64,000 nucleotides of DNA from Paenibacillus dendrobii. GTDB taxonomy: Bacteria > Bacillota > Bacilli > Paenibacillales > Paenibacillaceae. How positions within the stretch are numbered: the stretch's first letter is position 1; every line of letters begins with the position of its first letter. This document shows, piece after piece, positions 27,407 through 36,195 of this stretch. The stretch lies in contig NZ_WUBI01000001.1 in the NCBI RefSeq assembly GCF_009807035.1, positions 1,240,001-1,304,000 on the forward strand, written 5' to 3'. The notes under the pieces are model-generated. The model did no database searches. It was not told the DNA's origin and worked only from the letters and a program-made list of their open reading frames with translations. Position numbers and translations under genes: made by a program.

Positions 27407-28000
27407 TTATTTCACCAACGGACCTTCTTCGTCGATCCATACGGTCAGCTCTTCAAACGACTTCCTTTTTCCGACAGGCTGCTGTCCCTCCACCGGAACG
27501 CCCACATAAATAAATCCCAGCACTTTGTCATTATTTCCGAGTCCAAAGTGCTCGTTCATTTTCGCGTGATATGTCGGCTCACCAGTTCTCCAGATGGCAC
27601 CTAGTCCCAAGCCGTGAGCTTCAAGCAGCATATTCTGAATGGCTGCGAAAACAGCTCCATATTCCTCAAGTTCAATCACCTTTTCGTGTTCTTTCGGTGT
27701 TACCGCTACCGTGATGATGACTGGCGCACGCATGGGTTTCGTTCTTGCCGATTCCGCTGCTGCCGCTGCTTCCGGCGATTCAGGATCGGCGGCAGATGCT
27801 AGAGCGACATCAGCCAAAGCTTCCCCCAACACTTTGCGGCCTTCGCCCCTAAGTACGAAAAAGCGCCAAGGCTCTGTCATCCGGTGGTTCGGAGCCCATG
27901 TTCCTGCCTCCAATATTTGCTCAAGCTGCTTTACAGGAATATCATCCTGCGTAACCTTCCCGATACTTCTGCGTGTACGTATAGCTTCTGATATATTCAT
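27407..28000 (-). CDS. Nitroreductase family protein (FMN-dependent)
   Basis: A 197-residue flavin enzyme of the nitroreductase superfamily, closest in outline to the short YdjA-type members. RTRRSIGK at the start is the FMN phosphate site, TWAPNHRMTEPWRFFVL near residue 35 and AIWRTGEPTYH near 145 are the other conserved blocks. It would use NAD(P)H to reduce nitro or quinone-like compounds; the physiological substrate is not inferable. GGGAGAGG precedes the ATG. It is monocistronic. Confidence 0.9.
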   Translation of the reverse strand: MNISEAIRTRRSIGKVTQDDIPVKQLEQILEAGTWAPNHRMTEPWRFFVLRGEGRKVLGEALADVALASAADPESPEAAAAAESARTKPMRAPVIITVAVTPKEHEKVIELEEYGAVFAAIQNMLLEAHGLGLGAIWRTGEPTYHAKMNEHFGLGNNDKVLGFIYVGVPVEGQQPVGKRKSFEELTVWIDEEGPLVK

Positions 28001-28201
28001 TCGTTATTTCCTCTCCCTAATTAAGAATCTTTCTCATTTAGCTATATTGTATCAGAAATAGATCCTCTTTTCCTGCACATTAACTAAATCGTAATTTTAC
28101 CTTCCGCTGATCCCCGCATGATCCCACGTTAACATTCGCTGCATACTATTATTCATGAAGCCTATCAACTGCATTATCAATCGAAAGGGGCCATACATAT
28201 C

Positions 28202-29638
28202 ATGACGAAAAAATGGTTTATTTCCGCAATTGCAGCTTTAACGGTTGGATCCGCCCTTCTTCCTTCCGCTCATGCGGCTGATGTTCAATACTCGTCAAAC
28301 GGACAGGCCTTCACCCCGGCCACACCGGCTGTAGAACAGCAAGGCCGGCTTTATTTACCGATACGCGATGTTGCAAATTTGCTCGGCAAATATGTCGACT
28401 GGGATGATGTAAGCAAAACCGCATTATTCTCTGATAAACCTAAACTTTCCGGCACCTATACATTGAATCAAAAAGATCTAGCGGATGGCATCAAATTCGG
28501 TATCGGCTCCTCGCTTACCCATATTCCTGGAGATCCGGACAATGTTTTCTACACAACTGCCGACCGGGGGCCCAATGGTGAGGTTGATGTCAATGGAGTG
28601 ACACGACGCACCTTCCCACTTCCGAATTACACGCCTACCATTTATAAAATCCAATTGGAACAAGGAAGAATCAACATCCTGGATACGATTCCGCTGAAAT
28701 TGAGCGGAAAGGACCCGGTAACGGGGACGAATCTCATCACCGGATTGCCAAATCTAAAATCACGTGATGAAGTGCCCTATGACAAAGCTGCTCAAAAAGT
28801 CATTTCCTATGATCCATACGGACTCGATGTCGAAGGTTTGACGTATAACCCAACAGATGACACATTCTGGATTTCAGATGAATATGGTCCATATCTGGTT
28901 CAGGTCAAACGTGACGGCACGCTGCTTCAACGATTGGCTCCAAAAGGCATCAGTTCGGAGCTAAACACAGCTGCCCTGCCTCTGAAGGATAACCTGCCTG
29001 CCGTATATTTGACTCGCCGCCAAAACCGTGGTGCGGAAGCGGTAGGAATAACGCCTGACGGTAAATGGATGTTTATGGCGATGCAAAGTCCATTGCGCAA
29101 TCCGGATAAGAACGTGGATAATTCCCGTACGCTTCGCATTCTGAAAATCGATCTTTCGACGCTAAAGCCGGTTGCGGAGTATGCGTATATTTCGGAAGAC
29201 GCCAAGCAGTACCAAGACTTGAAGCAATCCGACATCGTGATCTCGGATATGTACGTGGTCAACGAAAATACGCTGCTTATCGATGAACGTGACAAAAATG
29301 CCGGAGAGGCTGCCCAGCTTAAGAAAATATTCTCTATTGATCTCAAGAATGCAACGAATATTCTAGGACAATATGACGACACTTCCAAAGCAGGCAAAAC
29401 GCTCGAACAGCTCAGCCTAACCGAGCTTCGTCAAGCCGGGATTCAATCCCCCGTCAAACGGACGGTGCTGGATGCCGTCGAATTCAAATATCCGAATGAA
29501 AAAATCGAAGGCATTTCCCTCGTAAACGGACATACGCTTGTAATCGTTAACGACAATGACTTTGGCGTGACTGATCCGGATTCCAAGGAAAACGGTACGG
29601 ATTTGTGGACCTTTGAATTGCCTTATGACATCAAATAA
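28202..29638 (+). CDS. Secreted phytase-like esterase with copper-amine-oxidase N-terminal domain
   Basis: A 478-residue exported protein. The signal peptide ends in HAADVQYS. Residues about 28-85 are a copper-amine-oxidase-like N-terminal domain (RLYLPIRDVANLLG, VDWDD), a non-catalytic module found on many Paenibacillus secreted proteins. Residues about 95-470 match the esterase-like phytase family beta-propeller (DPDNVFYTTADRGPNGEV; YGLDVEGLTYNPTDDTFWIS; EGISLVNGHTLVIVNDND). The substrate is unproven; phosphate ester or lactone hydrolysis is possible. AAAGGGG precedes the ATG. Confidence 0.85.
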   Translation: MTKKWFISAIAALTVGSALLPSAHAADVQYSSNGQAFTPATPAVEQQGRLYLPIRDVANLLGKYVDWDDVSKTALFSDKPKLSGTYTLNQKDLADGIKFGIGSSLTHIPGDPDNVFYTTADRGPNGEVDVNGVTRRTFPLPNYTPTIYKIQLEQGRINILDTIPLKLSGKDPVTGTNLITGLPNLKSRDEVPYDKAAQKVISYDPYGLDVEGLTYNPTDDTFWISDEYGPYLVQVKRDGTLLQRLAPKGISSELNTAALPLKDNLPAVYLTRRQNRGAEAVGITPDGKWMFMAMQSPLRNPDKNVDNSRTLRILKIDLSTLKPVAEYAYISEDAKQYQDLKQSDIVISDMYVVNENTLLIDERDKNAGEAAQLKKIFSIDLKNATNILGQYDDTSKAGKTLEQLSLTELRQAGIQSPVKRTVLDAVEFKYPNEKIEGISLVNGHTLVIVNDNDFGVTDPDSKENGTDLWTFELPYDIK

Positions 29639-29651
29639 GCTCTATACTGAT

Positions 29652-29680
29652 AAAGCCCACTGTCCTAGACAGTGGGCTTT
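29652..29680. terminator. Convergent terminator
   Basis: AAAGCCCACTGTC and GACAGTGGGCTTT form a perfect 13-bp stem with a 3-nt loop, between the phytase-like gene and the P-type ATPase gene. Confidence 0.85.
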
Positions 29681-29781
29681 AAACTTTTTATGTTGGTTAC
29701 TGATTCGCAAATGGGAACTGATAGACCAGGATGGTTTACTACTGGCAGGTGTGTCGGTAATGAAACGGACGTAAATGCCCC

Positions 29782-32016
29782 TTATTTCACCTTTAGCACT
29801 CTCATCGCATTCAGAACCGCGAGCAGCGTTACGCCAACATCCGAGAATACGGCTTCCCACATCGTAGCAATTCCGAAAGCGCCGAGAATCAGGAATACAG
29901 CTTTCACGCCCAGAGCGAAAATAATGTTTTGCCAAACAATGCCTCGCGTGCGCTTCGCGATGTGAATAGCCGCAGCAACCTTCGACGGCTCATCGGTCAT
30001 AATGACCACATCCGCCGCCTCGATGGCCGCATCAGATCCAAGTCCGCCCATCGCTACCCCGACGTCCGCTCTGGCCAGCACCGGCGTATCGTTGATCCCG
30101 TCACCCACGAATACAATTTTCTCTTTGGGGGATTTTATGCCGTCCAACTTCTCGATCTCTTCCACCTTGTTCTGAGGCAACAGCTCGGCATGGATCTCGT
30201 CGATTCCCAGCGATCTCCCGACTGCTTCACCCACCGCCTTGGAATCCCCAGTCAGCATAATGGTCTTTTTGCCCATCTGCTTCAAGCTCTGTATGGCTTC
30301 CTTAGCATCCTCTTTGACTTCATCCGCAATGGTGATATATCCGGCATATTGGCCGTCCACGCTGAGGTGAACCGTTGTTCCTGGCTGCGCAGGCTGTTCG
30401 AAAGTAATTGATTTCTTATCCATCAGTTTCGTGTTTCCGGCTAACACTTCTTTACCATCCACGTTTACCTGGATGCCATAGCCGGATATTTCGTTATATC
30501 GTTCAATTCGTTCCTCATCTATCTCTTTGCCAAAAGCGGTCCGGATCGATTCAGCAATCGGATGGGTCGAATGATATTCAGCGTATGCCGCAAGCTCCAG
30601 CAACTGTTCTTTTCCTAGCCATCCTCCAGAAGGATGAATATCCGTCACTGTAAAGGCGCCTTTGGTCAGCGTGCCGGTTTTATCAAATACGACATATTTA
30701 ACGTCATTCAGCGCTTCGAGATAGTTGCTGCCTTTGATCAGAATGCCCGATTTCGAAGCGGCTCCGATGCCCCCGAAGAAACCGAGCGGGATTGACACCA
30801 CAAGCGCGCATGGACAAGAGATAACAAGAAAAATAAGTGCTCTGTATATCCAATCCGAGAAAGCGGCGCCGCTAATGATCAGTGGAGGCACAATGGCCAG
30901 CAACAGGGCAACGATGACCACCACCGGCGTGTAATATCTGGCGAACTTTGTAATAAAATTCTCGGTTGGCGCCTTCTTGCTGCTTGCGTTTTGTACCAGA
31001 TCCAGGATCTTGGATACGGTCGATTCGCCAAAAGTTTTGGTAACCTTTATGGTAAGCACGCCATTTTTGTTGATGAAGCCGCTCAGTACCTCGTTGCCTG
31101 CTTCAATCTCGCGCGGAACCGATTCACCGGTCAAAGCCGAAGTATCCACCATCGAGCTCCCCTCCGAAACCACGCCATCGAGCGGAACCTTTTCACCAGG
31201 CTTCACGACAATTACATCGCCAACTTGCACTTCCTCCGGAGCTACACGTTTGGTATCACTTCCTACCTTAAGATTCGCATACTCCGGCCGCAAATCCATC
31301 ATCGCACTGATTGATTTACGGGAGCGGTTCACCGCGATTCCCTGGAACATTTCACCTACCTGATAGAACAGCATCACGGCAACGCCTTCCGGATACTGGC
31401 CCACGCCAAAGGCACCTATGGTAGCTACTGACATCAGGAAATATTCATCGAAGACCTGCCCCCGGATTATATTCTTAACTGCTTGCAGCACGATATCTCC
31501 GCCGACAACCAAATAGGCTACAAGAAATATAGCAAGCTCTACATACGGGTTCGCATGAATCAGCATACCTGCCGCAGTTAACACAGCCCCGATCGCCAAG
31601 CGTACAGCCATGATCTTGGTCGCGCCGCTTCCGTGGTCATGAGAATGACCGTGTCCTTCTTCGCCATGTGCTTCGTGCTCATGGGAATGGCTATGCCCAT
31701 GAACATGATCATGATCATGTCCATCTTCATGTTCATGTCCTTGTTGAGGATGGCCCCCCTTTTTACGCGTATCCAATCGTTTATCGAGAACCTTCACATG
31801 AGGTTCCAACTTCGTGATTTTACTCTTTACATTCGTCAGAAGTTGTTCATTTTCGTCATCGGTTTCATAGGTTAACGTTTGCTTGACGAAATTGACGGAA
31901 CATGAAGTGATACCTTCCATCTTCTTGACTCCGTCTTCGATTTTCATGGCACAGCTTGCGCAATCCAAACCGTCCAGGACAAGCTCCCGTTTTATTTTGC
32001 CGGTTGCTTCAGCCAT
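29782..32016 (-). CDS. P1B-type heavy metal ATPase (Cd/Zn/Co type) with His-rich loop
   Basis: A 744-residue metal pump. The N-terminal heavy-metal domain has GLDCASC (about 16-22). A long His/Asp/Glu/Gly-rich stretch (about 86-131) follows. Core motifs are SCPCALV near residue 400, DKTGTLTKG near 443, HSTHPIAES near 485 and GDGINDTPVLA near 650. CPC and the His-rich loop place it with zinc, cadmium and cobalt exporters. The ATG follows GGAGG. Upstream is a dyad suited to an ArsR/SmtB repressor. Confidence 0.93.
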   Translation of the reverse strand: MAEATGKIKRELVLDGLDCASCAMKIEDGVKKMEGITSCSVNFVKQTLTYETDDENEQLLTNVKSKITKLEPHVKVLDKRLDTRKKGGHPQQGHEHEDGHDHDHVHGHSHSHEHEAHGEEGHGHSHDHGSGATKIMAVRLAIGAVLTAAGMLIHANPYVELAIFLVAYLVVGGDIVLQAVKNIIRGQVFDEYFLMSVATIGAFGVGQYPEGVAVMLFYQVGEMFQGIAVNRSRKSISAMMDLRPEYANLKVGSDTKRVAPEEVQVGDVIVVKPGEKVPLDGVVSEGSSMVDTSALTGESVPREIEAGNEVLSGFINKNGVLTIKVTKTFGESTVSKILDLVQNASSKKAPTENFITKFARYYTPVVVIVALLLAIVPPLIISGAAFSDWIYRALIFLVISCPCALVVSIPLGFFGGIGAASKSGILIKGSNYLEALNDVKYVVFDKTGTLTKGAFTVTDIHPSGGWLGKEQLLELAAYAEYHSTHPIAESIRTAFGKEIDEERIERYNEISGYGIQVNVDGKEVLAGNTKLMDKKSITFEQPAQPGTTVHLSVDGQYAGYITIADEVKEDAKEAIQSLKQMGKKTIMLTGDSKAVGEAVGRSLGIDEIHAELLPQNKVEEIEKLDGIKSPKEKIVFVGDGINDTPVLARADVGVAMGGLGSDAAIEAADVVIMTDEPSKVAAAIHIAKRTRGIVWQNIIFALGVKAVFLILGAFGIATMWEAVFSDVGVTLLAVLNAMRVLKVK

Positions 32017-32047
32017 CGTATTGCCTCCGATCCCATCTGTAAATATA

Positions 32048-32067
32048 ATATGAGCATATATTCATAT
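32048..32067 (-). promoter_or_regulatory. ArsR/SmtB-type operator upstream of the P-type ATPase
   Basis: ATATGA and TCATAT flank an 8-bp AT-rich centre, close to the dyads bound by zinc and cadmium sensors of the SmtB/CzrA type. It lies about 30 bp before the ATPase start. Confidence 0.5.
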
Positions 32068-32151
32068 ATAAACTTATTAAGCACATTATATTCACTCTAC
32101 CGGAGAGATGTCAATGTAATCTCACCTAAATTTAGTATCATAGACCAAAAA

Positions 32152-32170
32152 AACCGCGCTTATACGCGGT
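32152..32170 (-). terminator. Terminator after the small membrane peptide
   Basis: ACCGCG and CGCGGT form the stem and a T7 run follows on the minus strand. Confidence 0.7.
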
Positions 32171-32190
32171 TCGTGCAGAATAATTTCAAT

Positions 32191-32256
32191 TTATTGTATA
32201 GAAGCTCCTAATCCAAGTCCGGCTGCTACAGCGACAAAGACATGGATGCGATCCAA
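32191..32256 (-). CDS. Possible 21-residue membrane peptide
   Basis: A TTG start spaced 6 nt from AGAGGTGG opens MDRIHVFVAVAAGLGLGASI plus Q, a single hydrophobic helix. The ORF begins 20 bp after the Lgt-like gene and is followed at once by a terminator, which is where an operon-end small gene would sit. No homologue is known to me, and chance is possible. Confidence 0.35.
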   Translation of the reverse strand: MDRIHVFVAVAAGLGLGASIQ

Positions 32257-32275
32257 ACCATTCCACCTCTTATTC

Positions 32276-32950
32276 TTAAACCATGTTTCTTTTCTCCATA
32301 AAAACCTTAATGATGAGAGTCACAAGAGAAAGAGAGAGCAAAAAAATTTGCATGCCGCTGAATCCGAACCAGTATGAGTCATCCCTTTCGCCAAGCAGCG
32401 AGGCAGCGAATAATCCGATGGCAGACCACATCAACGAGACATTCAGGTGGTAAGCACTTTCCATATGATTCTTATGACGGAATAGGTACAGGACCATAGC
32501 AGCAGCGACGATCACGCGCCCGCCTGAAAGGACTCCCCCGGACTCCAAGAACACTTGCAGCAAGCTTATGACGCCGTAGCCGGAAATCAGCCACGTCAGT
32601 GCCGCATTGGCATAAAGTATCCAAGACTTGTGATACCTGATACATTTATAAGCCAGGATAAGGATGCCAATCACAATAGCAAGGATCATCCCCCCCGTTC
32701 CTCCTGAATAATACAGCAATGTAAGCGGCGACCGGATAACGGTCTTGAAGTCGAATACAAGTGTACTGAATTTCCAAACAAGGATGCCGATCAAAAGTGT
32801 GGTCATCAGCTCGTCCAGAACGGGCTTACGTATATCCGAAGCCAAATATCTCGTACGAATGAGCGTGACCAGATAGCCCGCTGCCACTCCAATAATCATC
32901 ACGATAAGCGAATACCTCAGCATGAACGGTCCAATCATAATCACTTGCAT
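32276..32950 (-). CDS. Lgt-like integral membrane protein (divergent prolipoprotein diacylglyceryl transferase family)
   Basis: A 224-residue polytopic protein with about seven membrane helices. The N-terminus (IGPFMLRYSLIVMIIGVAAG) and LLYYSGGTGGMIL near residue 80 recall Lgt (prolipoprotein diacylglyceryl transferase), but it is shorter than true Lgt and lacks its HPTxLYE-like motif. I would not call it a functional Lgt. AAGGAG precedes the ATG. It lies beyond a terminator that follows the CstR-like gene, so it may form its own unit with the small peptide downstream. Confidence 0.6.
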   Translation of the reverse strand: MQVIMIGPFMLRYSLIVMIIGVAAGYLVTLIRTRYLASDIRKPVLDELMTTLLIGILVWKFSTLVFDFKTVIRSPLTLLYYSGGTGGMILAIVIGILILAYKCIRYHKSWILYANAALTWLISGYGVISLLQVFLESGGVLSGGRVIVAAAMVLYLFRHKNHMESAYHLNVSLMWSAIGLFAASLLGERDDSYWFGFSGMQIFLLSLSLVTLIIKVFMEKRNMV

Positions 32951-33000
32951 TTTTCACGTCGCTCCTTCCGTTCTATGTATGTAAATGTGTCATCTTCTTT

Positions 33001-33031
33001 AAAAAAGAACCTGGCTACAAGAGCCAAGTTC
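33001..33031 (-). terminator. Terminator of the trxA-rhodanese-CstR operon
   Basis: GAACCTGGCT pairs with AGCCAAGTTC, and on the minus strand it runs into TTCTTTTTT. Confidence 0.7.
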
Positions 33032-33116
33032 CTTTGGACTGCTTTTCGTAAGCTTACCGCTTCAGCTTTTGTCATTTGGGGCCGATTTAGGATACAAGCA
33101 CGATCCTGATGTAACA

Positions 33117-33377
33117 TCACCGGCTTTTAATCAGCAGCTTCACAGCCTCTCTGACCTGCGGGCTAGGATCGCCATGTTCTGCTGTGGCCTGTCTAATACA
33201 TTGCTCCAGATTCACTGCTACAATATAGGCTATCGCTTTATCCGCTGCACTGCGTACAGCAGAAAGCTGGGAAATGACCTCCTTGCAGTCCTTCCCATCC
33301 TCCATCATTTTCAATATGCCGCGCGTCTGGCCTTCCAAGCGTTTTACGCGCCGGGTAACACTGCCATCGTACTCCAT
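33117..33377 (-). CDS. CsoR/CstR-family repressor, CstR-like
   Basis: An 86-residue all-helical repressor (RRVKRLEGQTRGILKMMEDG). Cysteines fall at residues 31 and 60, exactly as in the persulfide sensor CstR. The residue four before Cys60, a His in copper-sensing CsoR, is Asn56 here, which also fits CstR rather than a copper sensor. So it probably senses persulfide or polysulfide by forming disulfide or polysulfide links. It is in an operon with thioredoxin and a rhodanese-like protein, and a matching operator lies at the operon promoter, implying autoregulation. GGAGG precedes the ATG. Confidence 0.85.
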   Translation of the reverse strand: MEYDGSVTRRVKRLEGQTRGILKMMEDGKDCKEVISQLSAVRSAADKAIAYIVAVNLEQCIRQATAEHGDPSPQVREAVKLLIKSR

Positions 33378-33446
33378 GACTTATCCTCCTTTCAGGTAAG
33401 ACGGTTGTGAAACCACATTGTTTCATAGCAGCAGACGACGCATCTG

Positions 33447-33836
33447 TTATTGACAACAAATGCCGCAGCCAAGTGCTTCTTTTCCATTTTGAGGTGCATA
33501 TATCCGCATGAAGCCATAACGCTTTAACATCCTTGCCGCCCTTTTCGTCTGTCGGTAATTCTCCGCCAGAATAAGCACGGGCTCTTCCGAAGCAAGCTGC
33601 GTTTGATGAACAAAGGGCAGTCGCCCCATGGATATATTAATGGAACCGGGAACATGATATTTCATGTAATCCACCGAATCCCTTACATCAAGCATTTGCA
33701 GCTCATAACCTTTTCTTTCGGGTCCGCGCAGTTCTTCAGGATTCACGAAAGTTAGCCCGTTGACAGGCGAGAATTCGCGCACAAACCACCAAGCCGCCCC
33801 ACCTGCTGCAAGGACAGCTATCAATATCCACCACAT
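33447..33836 (-). CDS. Membrane-anchored rhodanese-like protein lacking the catalytic Cys
   Basis: A 129-residue protein: an N-terminal anchor helix (WWILIAVLAAGGAAWWFV), then a rhodanese domain with the family LDVRDSVDYMKYHVPGSINI near residue 48. In active rhodaneses the loop after strand 4 is CxxxxR-like; here it is LAENYRQTKRA, so the sulfur-carrying Cys is Ala. Cysteines occur only at the C-terminus (GCGICC). It may bind or sense sulfur differently, or act as a scaffold. Placement between trxA and the CstR-like gene ties it to sulfide or persulfide metabolism. GGGAGG precedes the ATG. Confidence 0.85.
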   Translation of the reverse strand: MWWILIAVLAAGGAAWWFVREFSPVNGLTFVNPEELRGPERKGYELQMLDVRDSVDYMKYHVPGSINISMGRLPFVHQTQLASEEPVLILAENYRQTKRAARMLKRYGFMRIYAPQNGKEALGCGICCQ

Positions 33837-33938
33837 TCGTGTAGGTTCCTCCCTGATCGTTTGTCATGATCAACTATGTTTATATATGCAGACATGAAAG
33901 CAAGATTTGATAGCATCTGCCTAGTACAAATGAAATAC

Positions 33939-34259
33939 TTAAATGACACGTTCAATTTGTCTTTTCAACTGCTGCTTCGGCTGGAAACCGACAAATGTTG
34001 CAACTGCGCGTCCATCTTTAAACAGCTTCAAGGTCGGAATGCTTTGAACCTGGAACAACGAAGCCAGTCTTGGGTTCTCATCGATATTGACCTTCACAAA
34101 CTTGATTCGCTCGCCCATTTCCTTCTCCAGCTCCTCCAGAACGGGAGCAACCATGCGGCATGGTCCACACCATGGGGCCCAGAAGTCAACCATGACCGGT
34201 TTGCCGGATTTCATGACCGATGAGGAGAAGTTACTCTCGGAGACACTTGTTACTGCCAT
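33939..34259 (-). CDS. trxA: Thioredoxin
   Basis: A 106-residue thioredoxin with the canonical WAPWCGPCRMVAPVLEELE active site near residue 30 and the cis-Pro block IPTLKLFKDG near 75. It is full length and should be a working cytosolic disulfide reductase. It is first in the operon with the rhodanese-like and CstR-like genes, so it is probably induced by persulfide stress rather than being the main housekeeping thioredoxin. GGAGGTGG precedes the ATG. Confidence 0.92.
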   Translation of the reverse strand: MAVTSVSESNFSSSVMKSGKPVMVDFWAPWCGPCRMVAPVLEELEKEMGERIKFVKVNIDENPRLASLFQVQSIPTLKLFKDGRAVATFVGFQPKQQLKRQIERVI

Positions 34260-34300
34260 CTATTCCACCTCCACGAGAATGATCATTCTAACGAATAAAC

Positions 34301-34316
34301 ATACCCTCAGGGGTAT
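34301..34316 (-). promoter_or_regulatory. CsoR/CstR-type operator
   Basis: ATACCCTCAGGGGTAT: the dyad ATACCC / GGGTAT with a 4-bp centre, the classic CsoR/CstR family site. It lies where the transcript from the promoter just upstream should begin, so bound repressor would block RNA polymerase. Confidence 0.75.
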
Positions 34317-34322
34317 AACGTC

Positions 34323-34351
34323 ATTATAGGTTTCATTCCGATAAAAGTCAA
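34323..34351 (-). promoter_or_regulatory. Strong sigma-A promoter of the trxA-rhodanese-CstR operon
   Basis: On the minus strand TTGACT (34346-34351) and TATAAT (34323-34328) are spaced by exactly 17 bp. Confidence 0.8.
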
Positions 34352-34369
34352 TAATGATCAGACACTCGC

Positions 34370-36121
34370 CTAGGATATGGAATCAGCGATACGCAGCTGC
34401 TGATGGGCAAACTCCCGATACATTGAATGACTCTCAATCAGTTCCTGGTGAGTCCCGACGCCAGTGATACGTCCCTTTTCAATGAAAAGGATCTGATCTG
34501 CGTCTACTACCGTTGACAAACGGTGGGCAATAACCATCGTCGTGCGGCCCTTCATGAGATTCTGAAGCGCTTTTTGCACAAACACTTCGGATTGGCTGTC
34601 CAGGCTCGAGGTAGCTTCATCCAGCATCAAAATTTGCGGATTGCGCAGAAGCGCTCTGGCAATAGAGATCCGCTGGCGCTGACCTCCGGAGAGTTTAATC
34701 CCGCGTTCGCCTACCTCCGTCCTGTAGCCTTCCGGCAGCTCGTTGATAAAAATATCGGCATATGCCATGTGCGCCGCACGTTCAACCTCTTCGTCGGCAA
34801 CATCACGGTCCATGCCATAGCATATGTTATCACGGATTGTCCCTGCAATAATCGGGCTTTCTTGTGGAACGTAACCGATCTGCCGGCGCCAGGATTCGAG
34901 GGAATAACCGCTCACATCCTGACCTCCAACCCGGATCATACCGCTATCGGGCAGATAAAATCGTTCGATAATGGAAAACAAGGTGGTTTTGCCGCCTCCG
35001 CTTGGGCCAACCACAGCCGTTACCTTCCCTGGTTCCAGCGTAAAGCTGATATCATGGAGAACCGCATCACCCTTTTCGTAAGAGAAATGAACATGCTCAA
35101 CCTGAATGGTCTGGACCGGTCCGGTCAACGTTTTGCCGTCCGAGACATTTTCTTGACGGTCTTCAAGGATATTTACGATTCTTTCTGTTGCACCGACCGA
35201 TTTTTGCAACTGGGTAAAGAACATGGTGATTTGGTTCATCGGCATAATAATCTGCACCAAGTAGAGAATAAATGCCACCAGATCTCCGGCTGAAAGGGCG
35301 CCACTGGAGACCCTCATACCGCCGTAACCGATAATGAGAACCATGAGTCCCATCATCACAAACGATATAATAGGACCGATAAAAGCCTGAATCTTCCCTT
35401 CACGAATCCCAAGCTTAAGCAATCCTTCGATGGCCTTCTGGCCGACGCCAGTCTCTCGTTCTTCCGCGTTCGAGGCTTTCACCAGCCTGATCTCAGAAAG
35501 AACCTGATTGAGAATAGTCGTGAAATCTGCGGTTTCATCCTGAAGCTTCCGAGATATCTGAAGCATGATACGCCCCAGGGGAACGAGTACCGCCGCCGTA
35601 ACCGGAATCGCCGCCAGGATGATCAGCGTCATTTTCCAATCCAGCAGAAGCAGAATAACAATGGCTCCGACCATCGAAATAACGCCATTGAAGAAACCCG
35701 TCACGTGCTCGGATACAAGCCCCTTAAGGACTGCCGTGTCATTGGTCATGCGGCTGATCGTATCCCCTGTTCGGTGATTATCATAATAGGGAATCGTCAG
35801 CTTCAGCAGCTTCTTCCAAAGCCGGTCGCGCAGCTTGGCCACAACTTCTTGTCCAAGCCGGTTAAGCAAATAAATGGATATCCCGCCTGCGATGGCCGAA
35901 ACGACGAAGCTCACGACAAGCATGACGATCTGTGCCGGTTTGATGCTGTCAACGGTGAAGCTATCTACCAGCCCCTTCGTAAACAATGGTACCACGAGGC
36001 TAACCAGTGTCGAGATAATGCTTAGCGTAACAGCTGCGGATAGCATCCAGACAGAAGGCTTGGTCTGCCGGACCAAATGTACGAACGCTTTCCAGTTTCC
36101 TTTTTGATACCTTTCTTTCAT
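34370..36121 (-). CDS. ABC-type multidrug exporter (MsbA/BmrA-like half-transporter)
   Basis: A 583-residue fused half-transporter. An N-terminal six-helix membrane domain (about residues 20-310) carries an EAA-free type IV exporter fold. The C-terminal ATPase has Walker A VVGPSGGGKTTLF near residue 375, signature LSGGQRQRISIARAL near 475 and Walker B ILMLDEATSSLD near 495, then the switch His in VIAHRLSTV. It is probably a homodimeric drug or lipid exporter. An AGGGG site precedes the ATG. It is the last clearly host-like gene before the phage-like region. Confidence 0.93.
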   Translation of the reverse strand: MKERYQKGNWKAFVHLVRQTKPSVWMLSAAVTLSIISTLVSLVVPLFTKGLVDSFTVDSIKPAQIVMLVVSFVVSAIAGGISIYLLNRLGQEVVAKLRDRLWKKLLKLTIPYYDNHRTGDTISRMTNDTAVLKGLVSEHVTGFFNGVISMVGAIVILLLLDWKMTLIILAAIPVTAAVLVPLGRIMLQISRKLQDETADFTTILNQVLSEIRLVKASNAEERETGVGQKAIEGLLKLGIREGKIQAFIGPIISFVMMGLMVLIIGYGGMRVSSGALSAGDLVAFILYLVQIIMPMNQITMFFTQLQKSVGATERIVNILEDRQENVSDGKTLTGPVQTIQVEHVHFSYEKGDAVLHDISFTLEPGKVTAVVGPSGGGKTTLFSIIERFYLPDSGMIRVGGQDVSGYSLESWRRQIGYVPQESPIIAGTIRDNICYGMDRDVADEEVERAAHMAYADIFINELPEGYRTEVGERGIKLSGGQRQRISIARALLRNPQILMLDEATSSLDSQSEVFVQKALQNLMKGRTTMVIAHRLSTVVDADQILFIEKGRITGVGTHQELIESHSMYREFAHQQLRIADSIS

Positions 36122-36195
36122 TACTATATAGCCCCTGTCCGTGTATATTTATTTCATCTAGACATCTTTTCATAAACGATTATACATAGAATGCT

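Noticed and set aside
32276-32950. Naming the Lgt-like protein prolipoprotein diacylglyceryl transferase
   Set aside because: It is short and lacks the catalytic family motifs, so only the fold similarity is claimed.
33447-33836. Calling the rhodanese-like protein an active sulfurtransferase
   Set aside because: The catalytic Cys position is Ala, so activity by the usual mechanism is unlikely.
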